A program made the translations under genes and the position numbers. 64,000 nt of DNA, taken from Glaciimonas sp. PCH181 (GTDB taxonomy: Bacteria; Pseudomonadota; Gammaproteobacteria; Burkholderiales; Burkholderiaceae_D). The DNA lies in contig NZ_PYFP01000001.1 of NCBI RefSeq assembly GCF_003056055.1, positions 2,356,001-2,420,000 on the forward strand, in the 5' to 3' direction. The notes beneath the pieces are model-generated. The model searched no databases. It had not been told where the DNA came from and saw only the letters and a list, made by a program, of their open reading frames with translations. This document shows, piece after piece, positions 8,800 to 17,189 of this stretch; positions within the stretch are counted from its first letter, which is position 1, and the number at the start of each line of letters is the position of its first letter.

Positions 8800-9252
8800 A
8801 TGACAACACCACTGAAAATAGGCGAACTATCCAGCCACGCAGGTTGCCCGGTCGAAACGATTCGGTATTACGAACGTGAAGGTTTATTACCGGCAGCGGC
8901 ACGATCACAAGGCAATTACCGACTGTATGGCCCGACCCATATTGAACGTTTGCAATTTATTCGGCATTGCCGATCGCTCGATATGACGCTAGATGAAGTA
9001 CGGAGTTTGTTGCAATTTCGCGACCTGCCGGAAGAAAATTGCGCGCAAATCAATACACTGCTGGATCACCATATCGATCATGTTGCCAGTCGCATTACGG
9101 AATTAAAGGCGCTGCAATCGCAGCTAAAACAATTGCGCAAGCAATGTCATAGCGTGCAGGCAGCCAAGGATTGTGGGATTTTGCAGGGGTTAGCGAATAT
9201 GGAGGATGATGCGCCAGCCAATTTGGGGAGTCATGGCGGGGGTTGTCATTGA
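8800..9252 (+). CDS. cadR: MerR-family metal-responsive regulator (CadR/PbrR type)
   Basis: A 150-residue MerR-family activator, divergent from the metal ATPase it most likely controls. The winged HTH is at the N-terminus (KIGELSSHAG…TIRYYEREGLLP, residues 6–31) and a dimerisation helix spans about 80–115. Cysteines at 81, 116 and 125 match the three-cysteine metal site of the Cd/Pb/Zn subgroup, with an extra GSHGGGCH tail. I chose the ATG at 8800 over the upstream ATG at 8767 because GGAGG lies five bases before it and the family starts here. The protein would bind the dyad at 8718–8738. Confidence 0.92.
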   Translation: MTTPLKIGELSSHAGCPVETIRYYEREGLLPAAARSQGNYRLYGPTHIERLQFIRHCRSLDMTLDEVRSLLQFRDLPEENCAQINTLLDHHIDHVASRITELKALQSQLKQLRKQCHSVQAAKDCGILQGLANMEDDAPANLGSHGGGCH

Positions 9253-9284
9253 GTTAAGCTGAGACCAAACCAGATCAAAATATT

Positions 9285-9680
9285 TCAATTCATCATCCGC
9301 ATGCCAGCGTTTTTGGCAGCATCTTTATCAAATGTAAAAATACATTCGCATCCGGCTTTATGTGCAAAACGCTCAATAATGCAATCCGAAAAATCCGCCT
9401 TTGAGGCGATAAAGATAGGGAGAGCTTTGAGCCCAATTTCAGCATTTTCGACGATCAATTCTTTCGTCTGTAGCAACGTTTCAAGAATAGCCACGACTTC
9501 TTGTCTGGTGGCATCGTAGCACTCTTGCATTACTCAGGCCAATTCAATCAACGCGATCAGAGGGATGAATCCTGGGTTATCAATGGTTAGGGTAAAAATT
9601 AAGGATGTGGCTCGCGGTGACTGCTTTGTGTCATCTTGCGCGATATAACGCACTAAGACATTTGTATCAAAACCTATCGT
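9285..9680 (-). pseudogene. VapC-like PIN-domain toxin gene, broken by an in-frame stop
   Basis: Read on the minus strand, this is a complete 131-codon PIN-domain (VapC-type endoribonuclease) frame. It has the family opening GFDTNVLVRYIAQDD, the acidic IELA motif and ADFSDCII near the C-terminus. Two lesions are visible. Codon 49 (bases 9534–9536) is TGA where the family usually has Trp (A-W-V becomes A-stop-V), and the expected ATG is ACG at 9678–9680. The downstream half alone stays open (81 codons from 9530). Both reading halves are in the same frame, so no indel is needed. It is likely an inactivated toxin gene, unless the stop is a sequencing error or read through. Confidence 0.82.
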
Positions 9681-9728
9681 CGTGCTTTGGCTCTCCGTTT
9701 TGCGATGTCATCGTTCATTTTTTCGACT
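9678..9728 (-). pseudogene. Remnant of the antitoxin partner
   Basis: Immediately before the toxin frame, and overlapping its start by a few bases, is a short open tail that ends KMNDDIAKRRAKARR-stop. This looks like the basic C-terminal end of an antitoxin. Reading upstream, a stop codon appears 23 codons before the end, so the N-terminal DNA-binding part is gone. The overlap geometry (antitoxin stop over toxin start) is typical of vapBC-type operons. The identity is inferred from position. Confidence 0.5.
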
Positions 9729-9803
9729 GAAATCTGTCGAGATGTTTACCCGAAGTCCGGATAACAGGCAAAACAAGAACGCCGGATGCGCAGAAAATAA
9801 TAG

Positions 9804-10736
9804 TTAAACCGGCGTCAACACCGCCTGCCCGGAAAAATGCCGCCCCCCATTATCCAAAAACATGCGCACCGTCGCATCCACCGATTCCGGTGACCAACCC
9901 GCCACGTGCGGCGTCAGAACGACATTCGGCAAATGCATTAATTGCTGTGGCGGCTCCGGCTCGCTTTCGTACACATCCAAACCAGCGGCGGCGATACGAT
10001 TTTGCCGCAAAGCTTGCGCCAACGCTTCGGTATCCACCACACTGCCGCGTGCAATATTGACCAGGACGCCATTTGGTCCCAGCGCATCCAATACTTCTCG
10101 ATTGATCAAATGTTTAGTCGCGGCGCCGCCCGGTGTGGCGATCACCAGAAAATCGGCCCACTTAGCCAGACCCAGCAACGATTCAAAATAAGTGAACGCC
10201 ACACCGCTGCGTGCCGAACGGCCATGATACGCAATCTCCATATCGAAGCCCAACGCACGTTTGGCAATTTGCTGACCTATCGTGCCCAGACCAACAATCC
10301 CAAGCCGCTTGTACGATACAGCAGCCGGGAACGGCAATGCAGTGCGCCAAATGCCTTGATGTACCGCCACACCCAGTTGCGGAATCCCACGTACCGCCGC
10401 CAGCAACAATCCCATCGCGTGATCGGCGACACAGGCGTCATTCGTACCAGCACCATTTGCCACCACAATACCGCGCAGACGCGCTGCTGCAACGTCGATA
10501 TTTTCATAACCTGCACCCAATGCACAAATCAATGACAACTGCGGCATTGCGGCGATTTCGTTGGCGGTGAATCCTATGCTGCCGATCGTCAATACCGCCT
10601 GAATCTCAGCACCGTGAGCGATGGCTGCCTCGGCCCGTTTGGCGGGAGTCGGCGCATAAAAAATGTGAAAAGCCTGTTGAATCTGTTCCAGATGGTGATC
10701 GGAAAGATGATTGAGGATGAGCAGATTAGGCTTCAT
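9804..10736 (-). CDS. D-2-hydroxyacid dehydrogenase (glyoxylate/hydroxypyruvate reductase-like)
   Basis: A 310-residue NAD(P)-dependent D-isomer-specific 2-hydroxyacid dehydrogenase, probably reducing a 2-oxoacid such as glyoxylate or hydroxypyruvate. It shows the catalytic-domain start MKPNLLILNHLS and the nucleotide motif LGIVGLGTIGQQIA. It also has the catalytic Arg (VNIARGSVVD), the Glu segment DVYESEPEPP and the His motif LTPHVAGWS. I placed the start at 10736; an in-frame ATG at 10775 is possible, and neither has a strong ribosome site. It follows the ABC-importer binding protein by about 115 bases on the same strand. The exact substrate cannot be read from sequence. Confidence 0.88.
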   Translation of the reverse strand: MKPNLLILNHLSDHHLEQIQQAFHIFYAPTPAKRAEAAIAHGAEIQAVLTIGSIGFTANEIAAMPQLSLICALGAGYENIDVAAARLRGIVVANGAGTNDACVADHAMGLLLAAVRGIPQLGVAVHQGIWRTALPFPAAVSYKRLGIVGLGTIGQQIAKRALGFDMEIAYHGRSARSGVAFTYFESLLGLAKWADFLVIATPGGAATKHLINREVLDALGPNGVLVNIARGSVVDTEALAQALRQNRIAAAGLDVYESEPEPPQQLMHLPNVVLTPHVAGWSPESVDATVRMFLDNGGRHFSGQAVLTPV

Positions 10737-10851
10737 GGTAGCGGTAATAATCGTGTAGTTGACGAAAGTCGTCATGTTACCGTTCAATCGCCGAATCTGC
10801 TTGAGGGCACTACGCCATGCCAGATTACGCATGGCGCATCGCTGCCAACGC

Positions 10852-11796
10852 TTACTTTTGTTGCAATCGACCCATAATTTGCGACACGTTAAACCGCATC
10901 ATGCGGATGTAGGTCGGCGCATCGCCATTCGCTTGCGACAGCGCATCGGCGTATAACTTACCGCCCGGCGTAACGCCGACTTCGTTACTGATTTGTTGCA
11001 GCAGTTTCGGATTACTCATATTTTCAAAGAAGATGGCTTTGCTATTTTCCTGACGGATCTGCCGGATCAGCATCGCCACATCTTTGGCGCTAGGCTCGCT
11101 TTCGGTCGATACGCCTTGCGGTGCCAGAAAACGCACTTTGAAATGCGCACCAAAATAGCCGAATGCATCGTGCGATGTAATCACATTACGGCGCGCATCA
11201 GGAATTTTCGCGAACTGCGCTTGTGCCCAACTATCAAGCTCTACCAGCGACCGGGTGTAGTCATCACCATTCTTTTTATATACCGCAGCCCCGGCAGGAT
11301 CGACCTTGCTCAGCGCGGCAACAATATTGCGGGTGTAGACCATGACATTGGTCGGATCTTGCCACGCATGCGGGTCAGGATGCGTTGCTGAGTGATTATC
11401 GGGTGAGTCATGTGAGTGAGTATCGCCGCTCTCCTCCCGCTGTCGTGGATGAATACCATCGCTGGCAATCACCAAGGCTCCTTTGTAATTCGCAGCATCG
11501 GAAAGACGCGCGATCCAGCCCTCGAAACCAAGCCCGTTGACCACCACGACTTTAGCCTGCGCCAGCGTTCTGACATCTTTCGGCGTTGGCGCAAATACAT
11601 GCGCATCCTGATCCGGCCCGACCAAAGTGGATACGACTACCCGATCACCGCCAATATTGCTGACAATATCGCTGAGTATGCTAAAGCTGGCGACTACGGG
11701 AATTTTAGTGGCGGCGGTAGCTGCCAGAGCTGATTTTATTGTAGTGCTGCTGGCAATCATCAAGGCCATCAATAAAGCTTTTTTGAAACGGGTCAT
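10852..11796 (-). CDS. znuA: Zn/Mn-type ABC transporter substrate-binding protein
   Basis: A 314-residue cluster A-I (ZnuA/TroA/MntC) periplasmic metal-binding protein that feeds the ABC importer encoded upstream in the same direction. There is a signal peptide of about 25 residues (MTRFKKALLMALMIAS…SALA). The first metal-ligand histidine lies in DQDAHVFAPTP. A flexible His/Asp-rich loop (about residues 110–135) precedes DPHAWQDP, the second ligand motif. SEPSAKD and the late DALS motif complete the fold. The acidic-histidine loop favours zinc over manganese but is not proof. The start was chosen at 11796 because AAGGAG lies seven bases before it. A 180-base gap separates it from the permease gene. 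Confidence 0.9.
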   Translation of the reverse strand: MTRFKKALLMALMIASSTTIKSALAATAATKIPVVASFSILSDIVSNIGGDRVVVSTLVGPDQDAHVFAPTPKDVRTLAQAKVVVVNGLGFEGWIARLSDAANYKGALVIASDGIHPRQREESGDTHSHDSPDNHSATHPDPHAWQDPTNVMVYTRNIVAALSKVDPAGAAVYKKNGDDYTRSLVELDSWAQAQFAKIPDARRNVITSHDAFGYFGAHFKVRFLAPQGVSTESEPSAKDVAMLIRQIRQENSKAIFFENMSNPKLLQQISNEVGVTPGGKLYADALSQANGDAPTYIRMMRFNVSQIMGRLQQK

Positions 11797-11977
11797 GCGA
11801 CACTCCTTGCACATTAAAATCGGGCACAGCGTAGCCTGAGCGAACGTTGTTAGCCCAAAGCACACTGTAATAATGAGATGCTGGCATGGACATCGCCAGC
11901 AAGAATCTAAGCGTAACTAAGCATGAATTTACGGCAACATCATCAACCGTTTGTCATGCGTCATTCGCACCACCGCA

Positions 11978-12895
11978 TCAACCCGCCCGATGCGGTCGTT
12001 TCAATAATTTCGGCAACCAGCCACGCGGGGCAATCAGCAACGACAGCAGATACAGTCCACCGGCGCAGACAATGATGGTCGGGCCCGACGGCGTGGAGGT
12101 GTAATACGATAACAACAAACCGATATAGCCAGCCGCGGCCGCTTGCAATGCGCTGTTCAGCAATTGTGCTGGCAAAGTGTCATGCCAGAGACGTGCCGAG
12201 ACCGCAGGCAGCATCATCAAGCCCACCGCCATCAGCGTCCCTAAGGTCTGAAAAGAGGCGACCAGATTAAGCACAACCAGCATTAAAAATAATTGTTGGA
12301 ATAACGCACCACGCGCGCCTTTGGCACCGCATGCGGCCAGAAAAGAGGCATCAAAACTCTCTAGCACTAGTCCGCGATACATCATCGCTCCGACGATCAG
12401 ACTGGCAGTCGTTACACCGGCTACCAAAAACAGTCCTTCGCGATCCACGCCAAGCACGTTGCCAAACAGGATATGCAACAAATCCAGTTTGGAGCCATTG
12501 ACCGATATCAGCATCACGCCTAACGCCAGCGCCACCAGATACACAGAAGCGAGGCTTGCATCCTCTTTTAAATCCGTATGACGGCTGATCAGTGCAGCAA
12601 TGGCCACCACGATCACGCCAGCTAAAAAGCCACCGATACTCAATGCCGGAAGCGATAAGCCAAACAGCATAAAACCAACGGCCACGCCCGGCAGCACAGC
12701 GTGACTAAGCGCATCGCCAAACAAACTCATGCGACGCAACGTCAGTAATACGCCCAACGGTGCGCTGCTGAGCGCCAGCGCCAGAATCCCGATCAAGGCG
12801 CGTCGCATGAAGGCGAATTCTTGAAACGGCGCCAGTGCGAATTGATAAAAAGTCGTCAGCCAATGGAACGAAAAAATGCTCATCCCGCTACTCAT
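11978..12895 (-). CDS. znuB: Zn/Mn-type ABC transporter permease
   Basis: A 305-residue ABC-3 family permease with eight or so hydrophobic helices, forming the membrane channel of the metal importer. Family landmarks are RRMSLFGDALSHAVLPGVAVGF near residues 53–75, and LVASFQTLGTLMAVGLMMLPA near 210–230, the EAA-like coupling loop facing the ATPase. The ATG overlaps the stop of the ATPase gene in an ATGA arrangement, so the two are translationally coupled. The C-terminus is basic. The substrate is inferred only from its partners. Confidence 0.9.
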   Translation of the reverse strand: MSSGMSIFSFHWLTTFYQFALAPFQEFAFMRRALIGILALALSSAPLGVLLTLRRMSLFGDALSHAVLPGVAVGFMLFGLSLPALSIGGFLAGVIVVAIAALISRHTDLKEDASLASVYLVALALGVMLISVNGSKLDLLHILFGNVLGVDREGLFLVAGVTTASLIVGAMMYRGLVLESFDASFLAACGAKGARGALFQQLFLMLVVLNLVASFQTLGTLMAVGLMMLPAVSARLWHDTLPAQLLNSALQAAAAGYIGLLLSYYTSTPSGPTIIVCAGGLYLLSLLIAPRGWLPKLLKRPHRAG

Positions 12896-13659
12896 GCAGC
12901 CACCTCAGGCTGACAGAACGGTGCATTCGGATCCTGCGCTTCGGGCATATTTTTAGCCAGCCGCAGATGTTCATCGGTCAAGACTGTTGCAGTATCGCCC
13001 CAAGCCACCAAACGCCGCGCCAACATGACCGCTTGCGGAAAATATCTGCGTACTTGTTCGTTGTCGTGCAGCACCGCAATGACCGTGCGCTGTTGCGCGT
13101 GCCACGATTGCACAATCACCAGCAAATCTTCGGTCGTTTTTGCGTCGACCGCATTAAATGGCTCATCCAACAAAATCAATTCTGCATCCTGCAACAAAAT
13201 CCGGGCAAACAATACGCGCTGAAACTGCCCCGCAGACAAACTGCCAATCGAGCGATCAGCGAAGCCTTCCAGACCAACCGCGTGCAGCGCCGCATCGGCC
13301 TTGACTGCCATTGCCTGCGTAATACCGCCAAACAACCCTGCACGCTGCCAGTACCCCAGCAACACACAATCCAATACCGAAATCGGAAAGCCGCGATCAA
13401 TCTCAGCTTGCTGCGGCAAATACGCAATCCGCTTACGCGGCACGCTGATATCGACATGGCCGCCATCGATACGTACCAACCCAAGCAAGCTTTTTAGCAG
13501 AGTACTTTTACCGGCACCGTTCGGCCCGATGATCGCGGTCAGTGAACCGGATTCAAAACTGCCGCTAATATGATGCAACGCCGGATGCTGACGATACGCT
13601 ACCGTCAGGTTATGTAATGTGACCGCGCTCACGGCGGTGGCTGCCAGTGCGGGCTTCAT
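12892..13659 (-). CDS. znuC: Zn/Mn-type ABC transporter ATPase
   Basis: A 255-residue ABC ATPase that powers the metal importer. It has Walker A GPNGAGKST, the Q-loop in YLPQQAEIDRG, the signature LSAGQFQRVLFAR, Walker B LILLDEPFNAVD and a switch His in VLHDNEQV. The frame is open further upstream, but the ATG at 13659 is the right start. It overlaps the stop of the small membrane ORF as ATGA, and family proteins begin here. The stop overlaps the permease start in the same way. The operon is probably metal-repressed through the palindromes at 13882–13927. Confidence 0.92.
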   Translation of the reverse strand: MKPALAATAVSAVTLHNLTVAYRQHPALHHISGSFESGSLTAIIGPNGAGKSTLLKSLLGLVRIDGGHVDISVPRKRIAYLPQQAEIDRGFPISVLDCVLLGYWQRAGLFGGITQAMAVKADAALHAVGLEGFADRSIGSLSAGQFQRVLFARILLQDAELILLDEPFNAVDAKTTEDLLVIVQSWHAQQRTVIAVLHDNEQVRRYFPQAVMLARRLVAWGDTATVLTDEHLRLAKNMPEAQDPNAPFCQPEVAA

Positions 13660-13799
13660 CCTGTCGCCCCTGCTAATGCCCACCAGACACCAAGCCAGAA
13701 TAAGGCGCAGACGGGCAGCACCAGCATCAGGCGAAACCACGCCGAGCGCGCCAGCATGCTGCTGCGTCTTTTGTTAAGGGGAGAAGAGTGGATCGGCAT
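13656..13799 (-). CDS. Small single-pass membrane protein coupled to the metal ABC importer
   Basis: An open frame of 47 residues from the ATG at 13799; an ATG at 13838 (60 residues) or 13757 (33 residues) is also possible. The C-terminal half is one strong membrane segment (RLMLVLPVCALFWLGVWWAL) preceded by a basic stretch, so the N-terminus is probably inside. Its TGA overlaps the ATPase ATG as ATGA, the same coupling used between ATPase and permease. It is the first gene after the tandem palindromes. I do not recognise a named family. It could assist metal import, or be a leader peptide that sets ATPase translation. Confidence 0.55.
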   Translation of the reverse strand: MPIHSSPLNKRRSSMLARSAWFRLMLVLPVCALFWLGVWWALAGATG

Positions 13800-13881
13800 C
13801 TTTTTACATTCACAACGCAGGGTTGAAAACAGGATCATCCCGCTTCAGGCTCATCAAGATCGACTGAAACGAAAAACGCAA

Positions 13882-13927
13882 TGCAACATAGTTGCAGCTC
13901 GCAGAATTATAGTGCAACTAAGTTGCA
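13882..13927 (-). promoter_or_regulatory. Tandem palindromes flanking a -10 box of the metal importer operon
   Basis: Two 15-bp perfect inverted repeats of one class: TGCAACATAGTTGCA (13882–13896) and TGCAACTAAGTTGCA (13913–13927). Their centres are 31 bases apart, three helical turns. Between them on the minus strand is TATAAT (13906–13911), pointing into the importer operon. This layout fits a Fur-family (Zur-like) repressor. The regulator gene is not in the window. Confidence 0.72.
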
Positions 13928-14027
13928 TTTTGTGATTTTAGCGAAGACTTTTTAGAAATTTTTTAACACGGAAGTCACCAACGGCGATGTTGCGCTATCG
14001 AATCAATTTTAGTGCCAGCGCAAATAC

Positions 14028-14076
14028 GGAACACTCTTTCTCTAACAGTGTTCCAAAACTCAACATACAAGTTTTG
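14028..14076 (+). promoter_or_regulatory. Upstream dyads, candidate enhancer sites for a sigma-54 activator
   Basis: Two inverted repeats lie 155–200 bases before the sigma-54 promoter. GGAACACT / AGTGTTCC has arms at 14028–14035 and 14047–14054. CAAAACT / AGTTTTG has arms at 14054–14060 and 14070–14076. The distance suits binding of an AcoR/ExaE-type enhancer protein. The assignment is inferred. Confidence 0.5.
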
Positions 14077-14229
14077 ACAGGTGTTTCAAATACGCCGATC
14101 TACAGCGTCCCAATGCATCCATGGCAACAACGCTTACATGCATTACACCCAATCCCCATGCGGCTCCGATACATTTTTCAGGCACTTTCGGCGGTGCTCT
14201 CTGGTCTTAATCAGGTTACACCCGATGAT

Positions 14230-14245
14230 TGGCACGCACCTTGCA
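14230..14245 (+). promoter_or_regulatory. Sigma-54 (-24/-12) promoter of the aldehyde dehydrogenase gene
   Basis: TGGCACGCACCTTGCA matches the sigma-54 consensus TGGCACG-N4-TTGC exactly, with the GG and GC elements ten bases apart. Transcription would begin near 14256, about 70 bases before the gene. Confidence 0.88.
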
Positions 14246-14324
14246 ATTACCTGTTCGTGCCTGTTGCACCTGGCTCAAAGCCAACTTGGTAATTAATCAA
14301 TCAAAATCCCTTTCGGAGGACGAC

Positions 14325-15845
14325 ATGAATCTCGCAGATATCAGCAAATTAGGCATTAAAAACCCCTTCAAACAGCGTTACGACAATTTCATCGGTGGCA
14401 AATTTGTACCGCCGGTAAAGGGTGAGTATTTTGAGAATGTCAGCCCGGTCCTCGGTAAAACTTTCTGCGAAGTAGCCCGTTCCACCGCAGAAGATGTCGA
14501 TCTGGCATTGGATGCCGCGCATGCCGCGAAACGCGCATGGGGCCGCACTTCGCCAACCGACCGCGCCAACATCTTGCTCAAAATCGCTGACCGGATGGAA
14601 GCCAATCTGGAACTGCTGGCCATCGCTGAAACCATCGACAACGGCAAACCGCTGCGCGAAACCACACTGGCCGACATTCCACTGGCAATTGATCATTTCC
14701 GCTATTTTGCCGGTTGCATCCGGGCACAGGAAGGTTCCGTAGCAACAATTGATGCTGAAACTTACGCTTATCACTTCCATGAGCCTTTGGGCGTAGTCGG
14801 TCAGATCATTCCGTGGAATTTCCCGATTCTGATGGCAGTCTGGAAAATGGCACCGGCATTGGCTGCAGGTAACTGCATCGTGCTGAAACCTGCTGAACAA
14901 ACCCCAGCCTCGATCATGGTCTGGATTGAACTGGTGCACGATTTGTTGCCACCAGGCGTACTTAATATCGTCCAGGGCTTCGGTCTGGAAGCTGGCAAGC
15001 CCTTGGCATCCAGCAAGCGCATTGCCAAGATTGCATTTACCGGCGAAACCACGACTGGTCGCCTGATCATGCAATACGCCTCGCAAAACATCATTCCGGT
15101 AACACTGGAACTAGGCGGAAAATCGCCGAACATTTTCTTTGCCGATGTGATGGATCAAGACGATGCGTTCTTTGACAAATGCCTGGAAGGCTTTGCCATG
15201 TTTGCGCTGAATCAGGGTGAAGTCTGCACTTGTCCATCACGGGCACTGATTCAAGAGTCGATCTACGACCGCTTTATGGAACGTGCATTGAAACGCGTAA
15301 AAGCCATTAAACAAGGCAATCCGCTGGAAATGAGCACCATGATCGGCGCACAGGCATCCCAGGAACAACTGGAAAAAATCCTGTCTTATATCGATATCGG
15401 CAAACAAGAAGGCGCAAAATTGCTGACCGGTGGCGCACGCACGCAACATGGCGGCGATCTGGATGCAGGTTATTACATGGAACCAACTGTGTTCGAAGGT
15501 AATAACAAAATGCGTATTTTCCAGGAAGAAATCTTTGGCCCAGTATTGTCGGTAACGACCTTCAAGGACGAAGAAGAAGCGCTGGAAATTGCCAACGATA
15601 CTTTGTATGGTCTGGGCGCAGGATTGTGGACACGCGACGGTTCACGTGCTTTCCGTATGGGACGTGAAATTCAAGCTGGCCGGGTCTGGACGAATTGTTA
15701 TCACCTTTACCCTGCCCATGCAGCATTCGGTGGTTACAAGCAATCCGGTATCGGACGTGAAAACCATAAAATGATGCTGGATCACTACCAACAAACTAAA
15801 AACTTGCTGGTCAGCTATAGCCCGAACGCTTTAGGATTTTTCTAA
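14325..15845 (+). CDS. exaC: NAD-dependent aldehyde dehydrogenase, ExaC/AcoD type
   Basis: A 506-residue aldehyde dehydrogenase, closest in pattern to acetaldehyde dehydrogenases ExaC/AcoD, which oxidise acetaldehyde to acetate during ethanol or acetoin use. Visible motifs are the NAD-site IPWNFPILM near residue 165, [13 protein letters not shown] near 265 (catalytic Glu), and the active Cys in [11 protein letters not shown] near 305. [10 protein letters not shown] follows near 400, and the C-terminus ends in the ALGFF typical of this subgroup. GGAGG lies nine bases before the chosen ATG. Sigma-54 control and a following DUF779 gene match the acoD arrangement known from Cupriavidus necator. 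The activator gene is not in the window. Confidence 0.93.
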   Translation: MNLADISKLGIKNPFKQRYDNFIGGKFVPPVKGEYFENVSPVLGKTFCEVARSTAEDVDLALDAAHAAKRAWGRTSPTDRANILLKIADRMEANLELLAIAETIDNGKPLRETTLADIPLAIDHFRYFAGCIRAQEGSVATIDAETYAYHFHEPLGVVGQIIPWNFPILMAVWKMAPALAAGNCIVLKPAEQTPASIMVWIELVHDLLPPGVLNIVQGFGLEAGKPLASSKRIAKIAFTGETTTGRLIMQYASQNIIPVTLELGGKSPNIFFADVMDQDDAFFDKCLEGFAMFALNQGEVCTCPSRALIQESIYDRFMERALKRVKAIKQGNPLEMSTMIGAQASQEQLEKILSYIDIGKQEGAKLLTGGARTQHGGDLDAGYYMEPTVFEGNNKMRIFQEEIFGPVLSVTTFKDEEEALEIANDTLYGLGAGLWTRDGSRAFRMGREIQAGRVWTNCYHLYPAHAAFGGYKQSGIGRENHKMMLDHYQQTKNLLVSYSPNALGFF

Positions 15846-15943
15846 ACAAGCGTTTCGAACACAGCGTTAAGCAATGGTAATACGCACCATGATTATCGTT
15901 AATTAATGTAACTTAGTAACGTAACTTAGCGTTCGTTGTTGTT

Positions 15944-15971
15944 CTCTGCTTCGCCACCACGGGAAGCAGAG
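15944..15971 (+). other. Hairpin between aldehyde dehydrogenase and DUF779 genes
   Basis: Perfect 9-bp arms CTCTGCTTC and GAAGCAGAG surround a 10-base loop, followed by only three T. A direct repeat of GTAACTTAG lies just upstream (about 15908–15929). It may attenuate or process the operon transcript. Confidence 0.45.
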
Positions 15972-15998
15972 TTTACTTCTCCATCTGAAAGGTTAGCA

Positions 15999-16397
15999 AT
16001 GTCTACCATTCCTGCCCGCGTTACGGCGACTGAGGCCGCACTGGAATTACTCCAGACGCTGCGAAAAAAACACGGCGCGCTGATGTTGTTTCAATCCGGC
16101 GGCTGCTGCGATGGCAGTGCACCGATGTGTTACGCCCGTGGCGATTTTCAGGTTGGCGACGCCGACATCTATTTGGGCGATCTGGATGGCGAGCCATTTT
16201 ATATCGGCGCCGAGCAGTACGAATACTGGAAACACACCCAATTAATTATTGACGTTGTCAACGGCAATGGCGGTATGTTTTCGCTGGACAATGGCTCAGG
16301 CCGTCGTTTTCTCACGCGTTCGCGACTCTTCAGCGATGACGAGTTTGATCAATTGGCGCAACTGCCGCTGCAGTGCGGATTACACGAAAATGCGTGA
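15999..16397 (+). CDS. DUF779 family protein
   Basis: A 132-residue member of DUF779, a small family that repeatedly accompanies ExaC/AcoD-type aldehyde dehydrogenases. Conserved features are HGALMLFQSGGCCDGSAPMC near residues 23–43, with three cysteines that could bind metal, and GEPFYIGAEQYEYWKHTQLIIDV near 67–89. The biochemical role is not known to me. The ATG at 15999 follows a GAAAGG ribosome site; the frame is open farther upstream without support. It is probably co-transcribed with the dehydrogenase from the sigma-54 promoter, across a 150-base gap with a hairpin. Confidence 0.88.
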   Translation: MSTIPARVTATEAALELLQTLRKKHGALMLFQSGGCCDGSAPMCYARGDFQVGDADIYLGDLDGEPFYIGAEQYEYWKHTQLIIDVVNGNGGMFSLDNGSGRRFLTRSRLFSDDEFDQLAQLPLQCGLHENA

Positions 16398-16456
16398 ATG
16401 AGGCGTCGTTCTGGAAAAGTTACGCTTAATACTTAAATTCATATCTAAAACAGTCA

Positions 16457-16476
16457 CCGCGCCAAGCTGGGCGCGG
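16457..16476 (+). terminator. Possible terminator after the DUF779 gene
   Basis: A GC-rich stem (CCGCGCC / GGCGCGG) is followed about nine bases later by six T. The gap before the T-run is longer than usual, so this is a weak call. Confidence 0.4.
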
Positions 16477-16587
16477 AAGCATGTAAGTTTTTTACCCCCT
16501 TCCGAGCACACTCTCTAGCGATACCTGATAGGCGGCCGTCCCGAACAACAGTAGAATTGGCACATCCAATTTACACATGGTTCGCAG

Positions 16588-17112
16588 ATGCAACCCACAC
16601 TTCAGCCCACCGCCCAATCGCGCGCCAAACAATCTGCGCCGCCGTCCGAGCCACACCCTGCCTTAAAGGCCATTGCGACTTTTGAAGGCTGCAAAGGCGT
16701 CGCCGCACTGGCCGCCATGCTTGGCTTGCTCAGCCTGCTGCATCACGATATTCGCCATCTCGCTATCGCATTAATCGGCCATTTTGGCCTGGATCCCATG
16801 GCGCACTATCCATCCGTTTTTCTGCACTACGCAGATATCCTGAATGACGAAAACCGTCGCAACATTGTCTTCATCGGCGTCGCCTATATCTCGCTGCGCT
16901 TCATCGAAAGTGTTGGCCTCTGGCGCAATCGCCCGTGGGCGACCTGGCTAGGCGCGGTATCCGGTGCCATCTATGTCCCGATCGAAATTCGCCATCTTAT
17001 TTTGCATCCATCCTTTATTAACGCCGCGGTCCTGATCGGCAACATCGCGGTTGTCGCTTATCTGGTGTCACAGATCTGGCGCAAACGCCATGCTCAAAAC
17101 ATTTCTCCTTAG
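16588..17112 (+). CDS. DUF2127 family membrane protein
   Basis: A 174-residue integral membrane protein of the DUF2127 family, function unknown. After a polar N-terminus of about 28 residues, it shows LKAIATFEGCKGVAALAA (about 25–42) running into the first helix. A loop carries HYPSVFLHYADILND, and helices follow around 88–102 and 115–165. The family motif RFIESVGLWRNRPWATWLG is intact near 108–126. It is an independent gene just upstream of the beta-oxidation fusion gene, with about 75 bases between and no evident functional link. Confidence 0.82.
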   Translation: MQPTLQPTAQSRAKQSAPPSEPHPALKAIATFEGCKGVAALAAMLGLLSLLHHDIRHLAIALIGHFGLDPMAHYPSVFLHYADILNDENRRNIVFIGVAYISLRFIESVGLWRNRPWATWLGAVSGAIYVPIEIRHLILHPSFINAAVLIGNIAVVAYLVSQIWRKRHAQNISP

Positions 17113-17189
17113 GTTTTTCTGCGCGGTCTGTAGATTGCCACGCTTTTTTGCCTTGACACAGGCGTTCACTCTCACTTCAGGAACAAGAC

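Noticed and set aside
12835..13497. 220-codon plus-strand frame opposite the importer genes
   Set aside because: A shadow of znuB/znuC, whose motifs are all on the minus strand.
13987..14292. 100-codon open frame upstream of the aldehyde dehydrogenase
   Set aside because: It runs across the sigma-54 promoter and upstream dyads, has no ribosome site and no family features.
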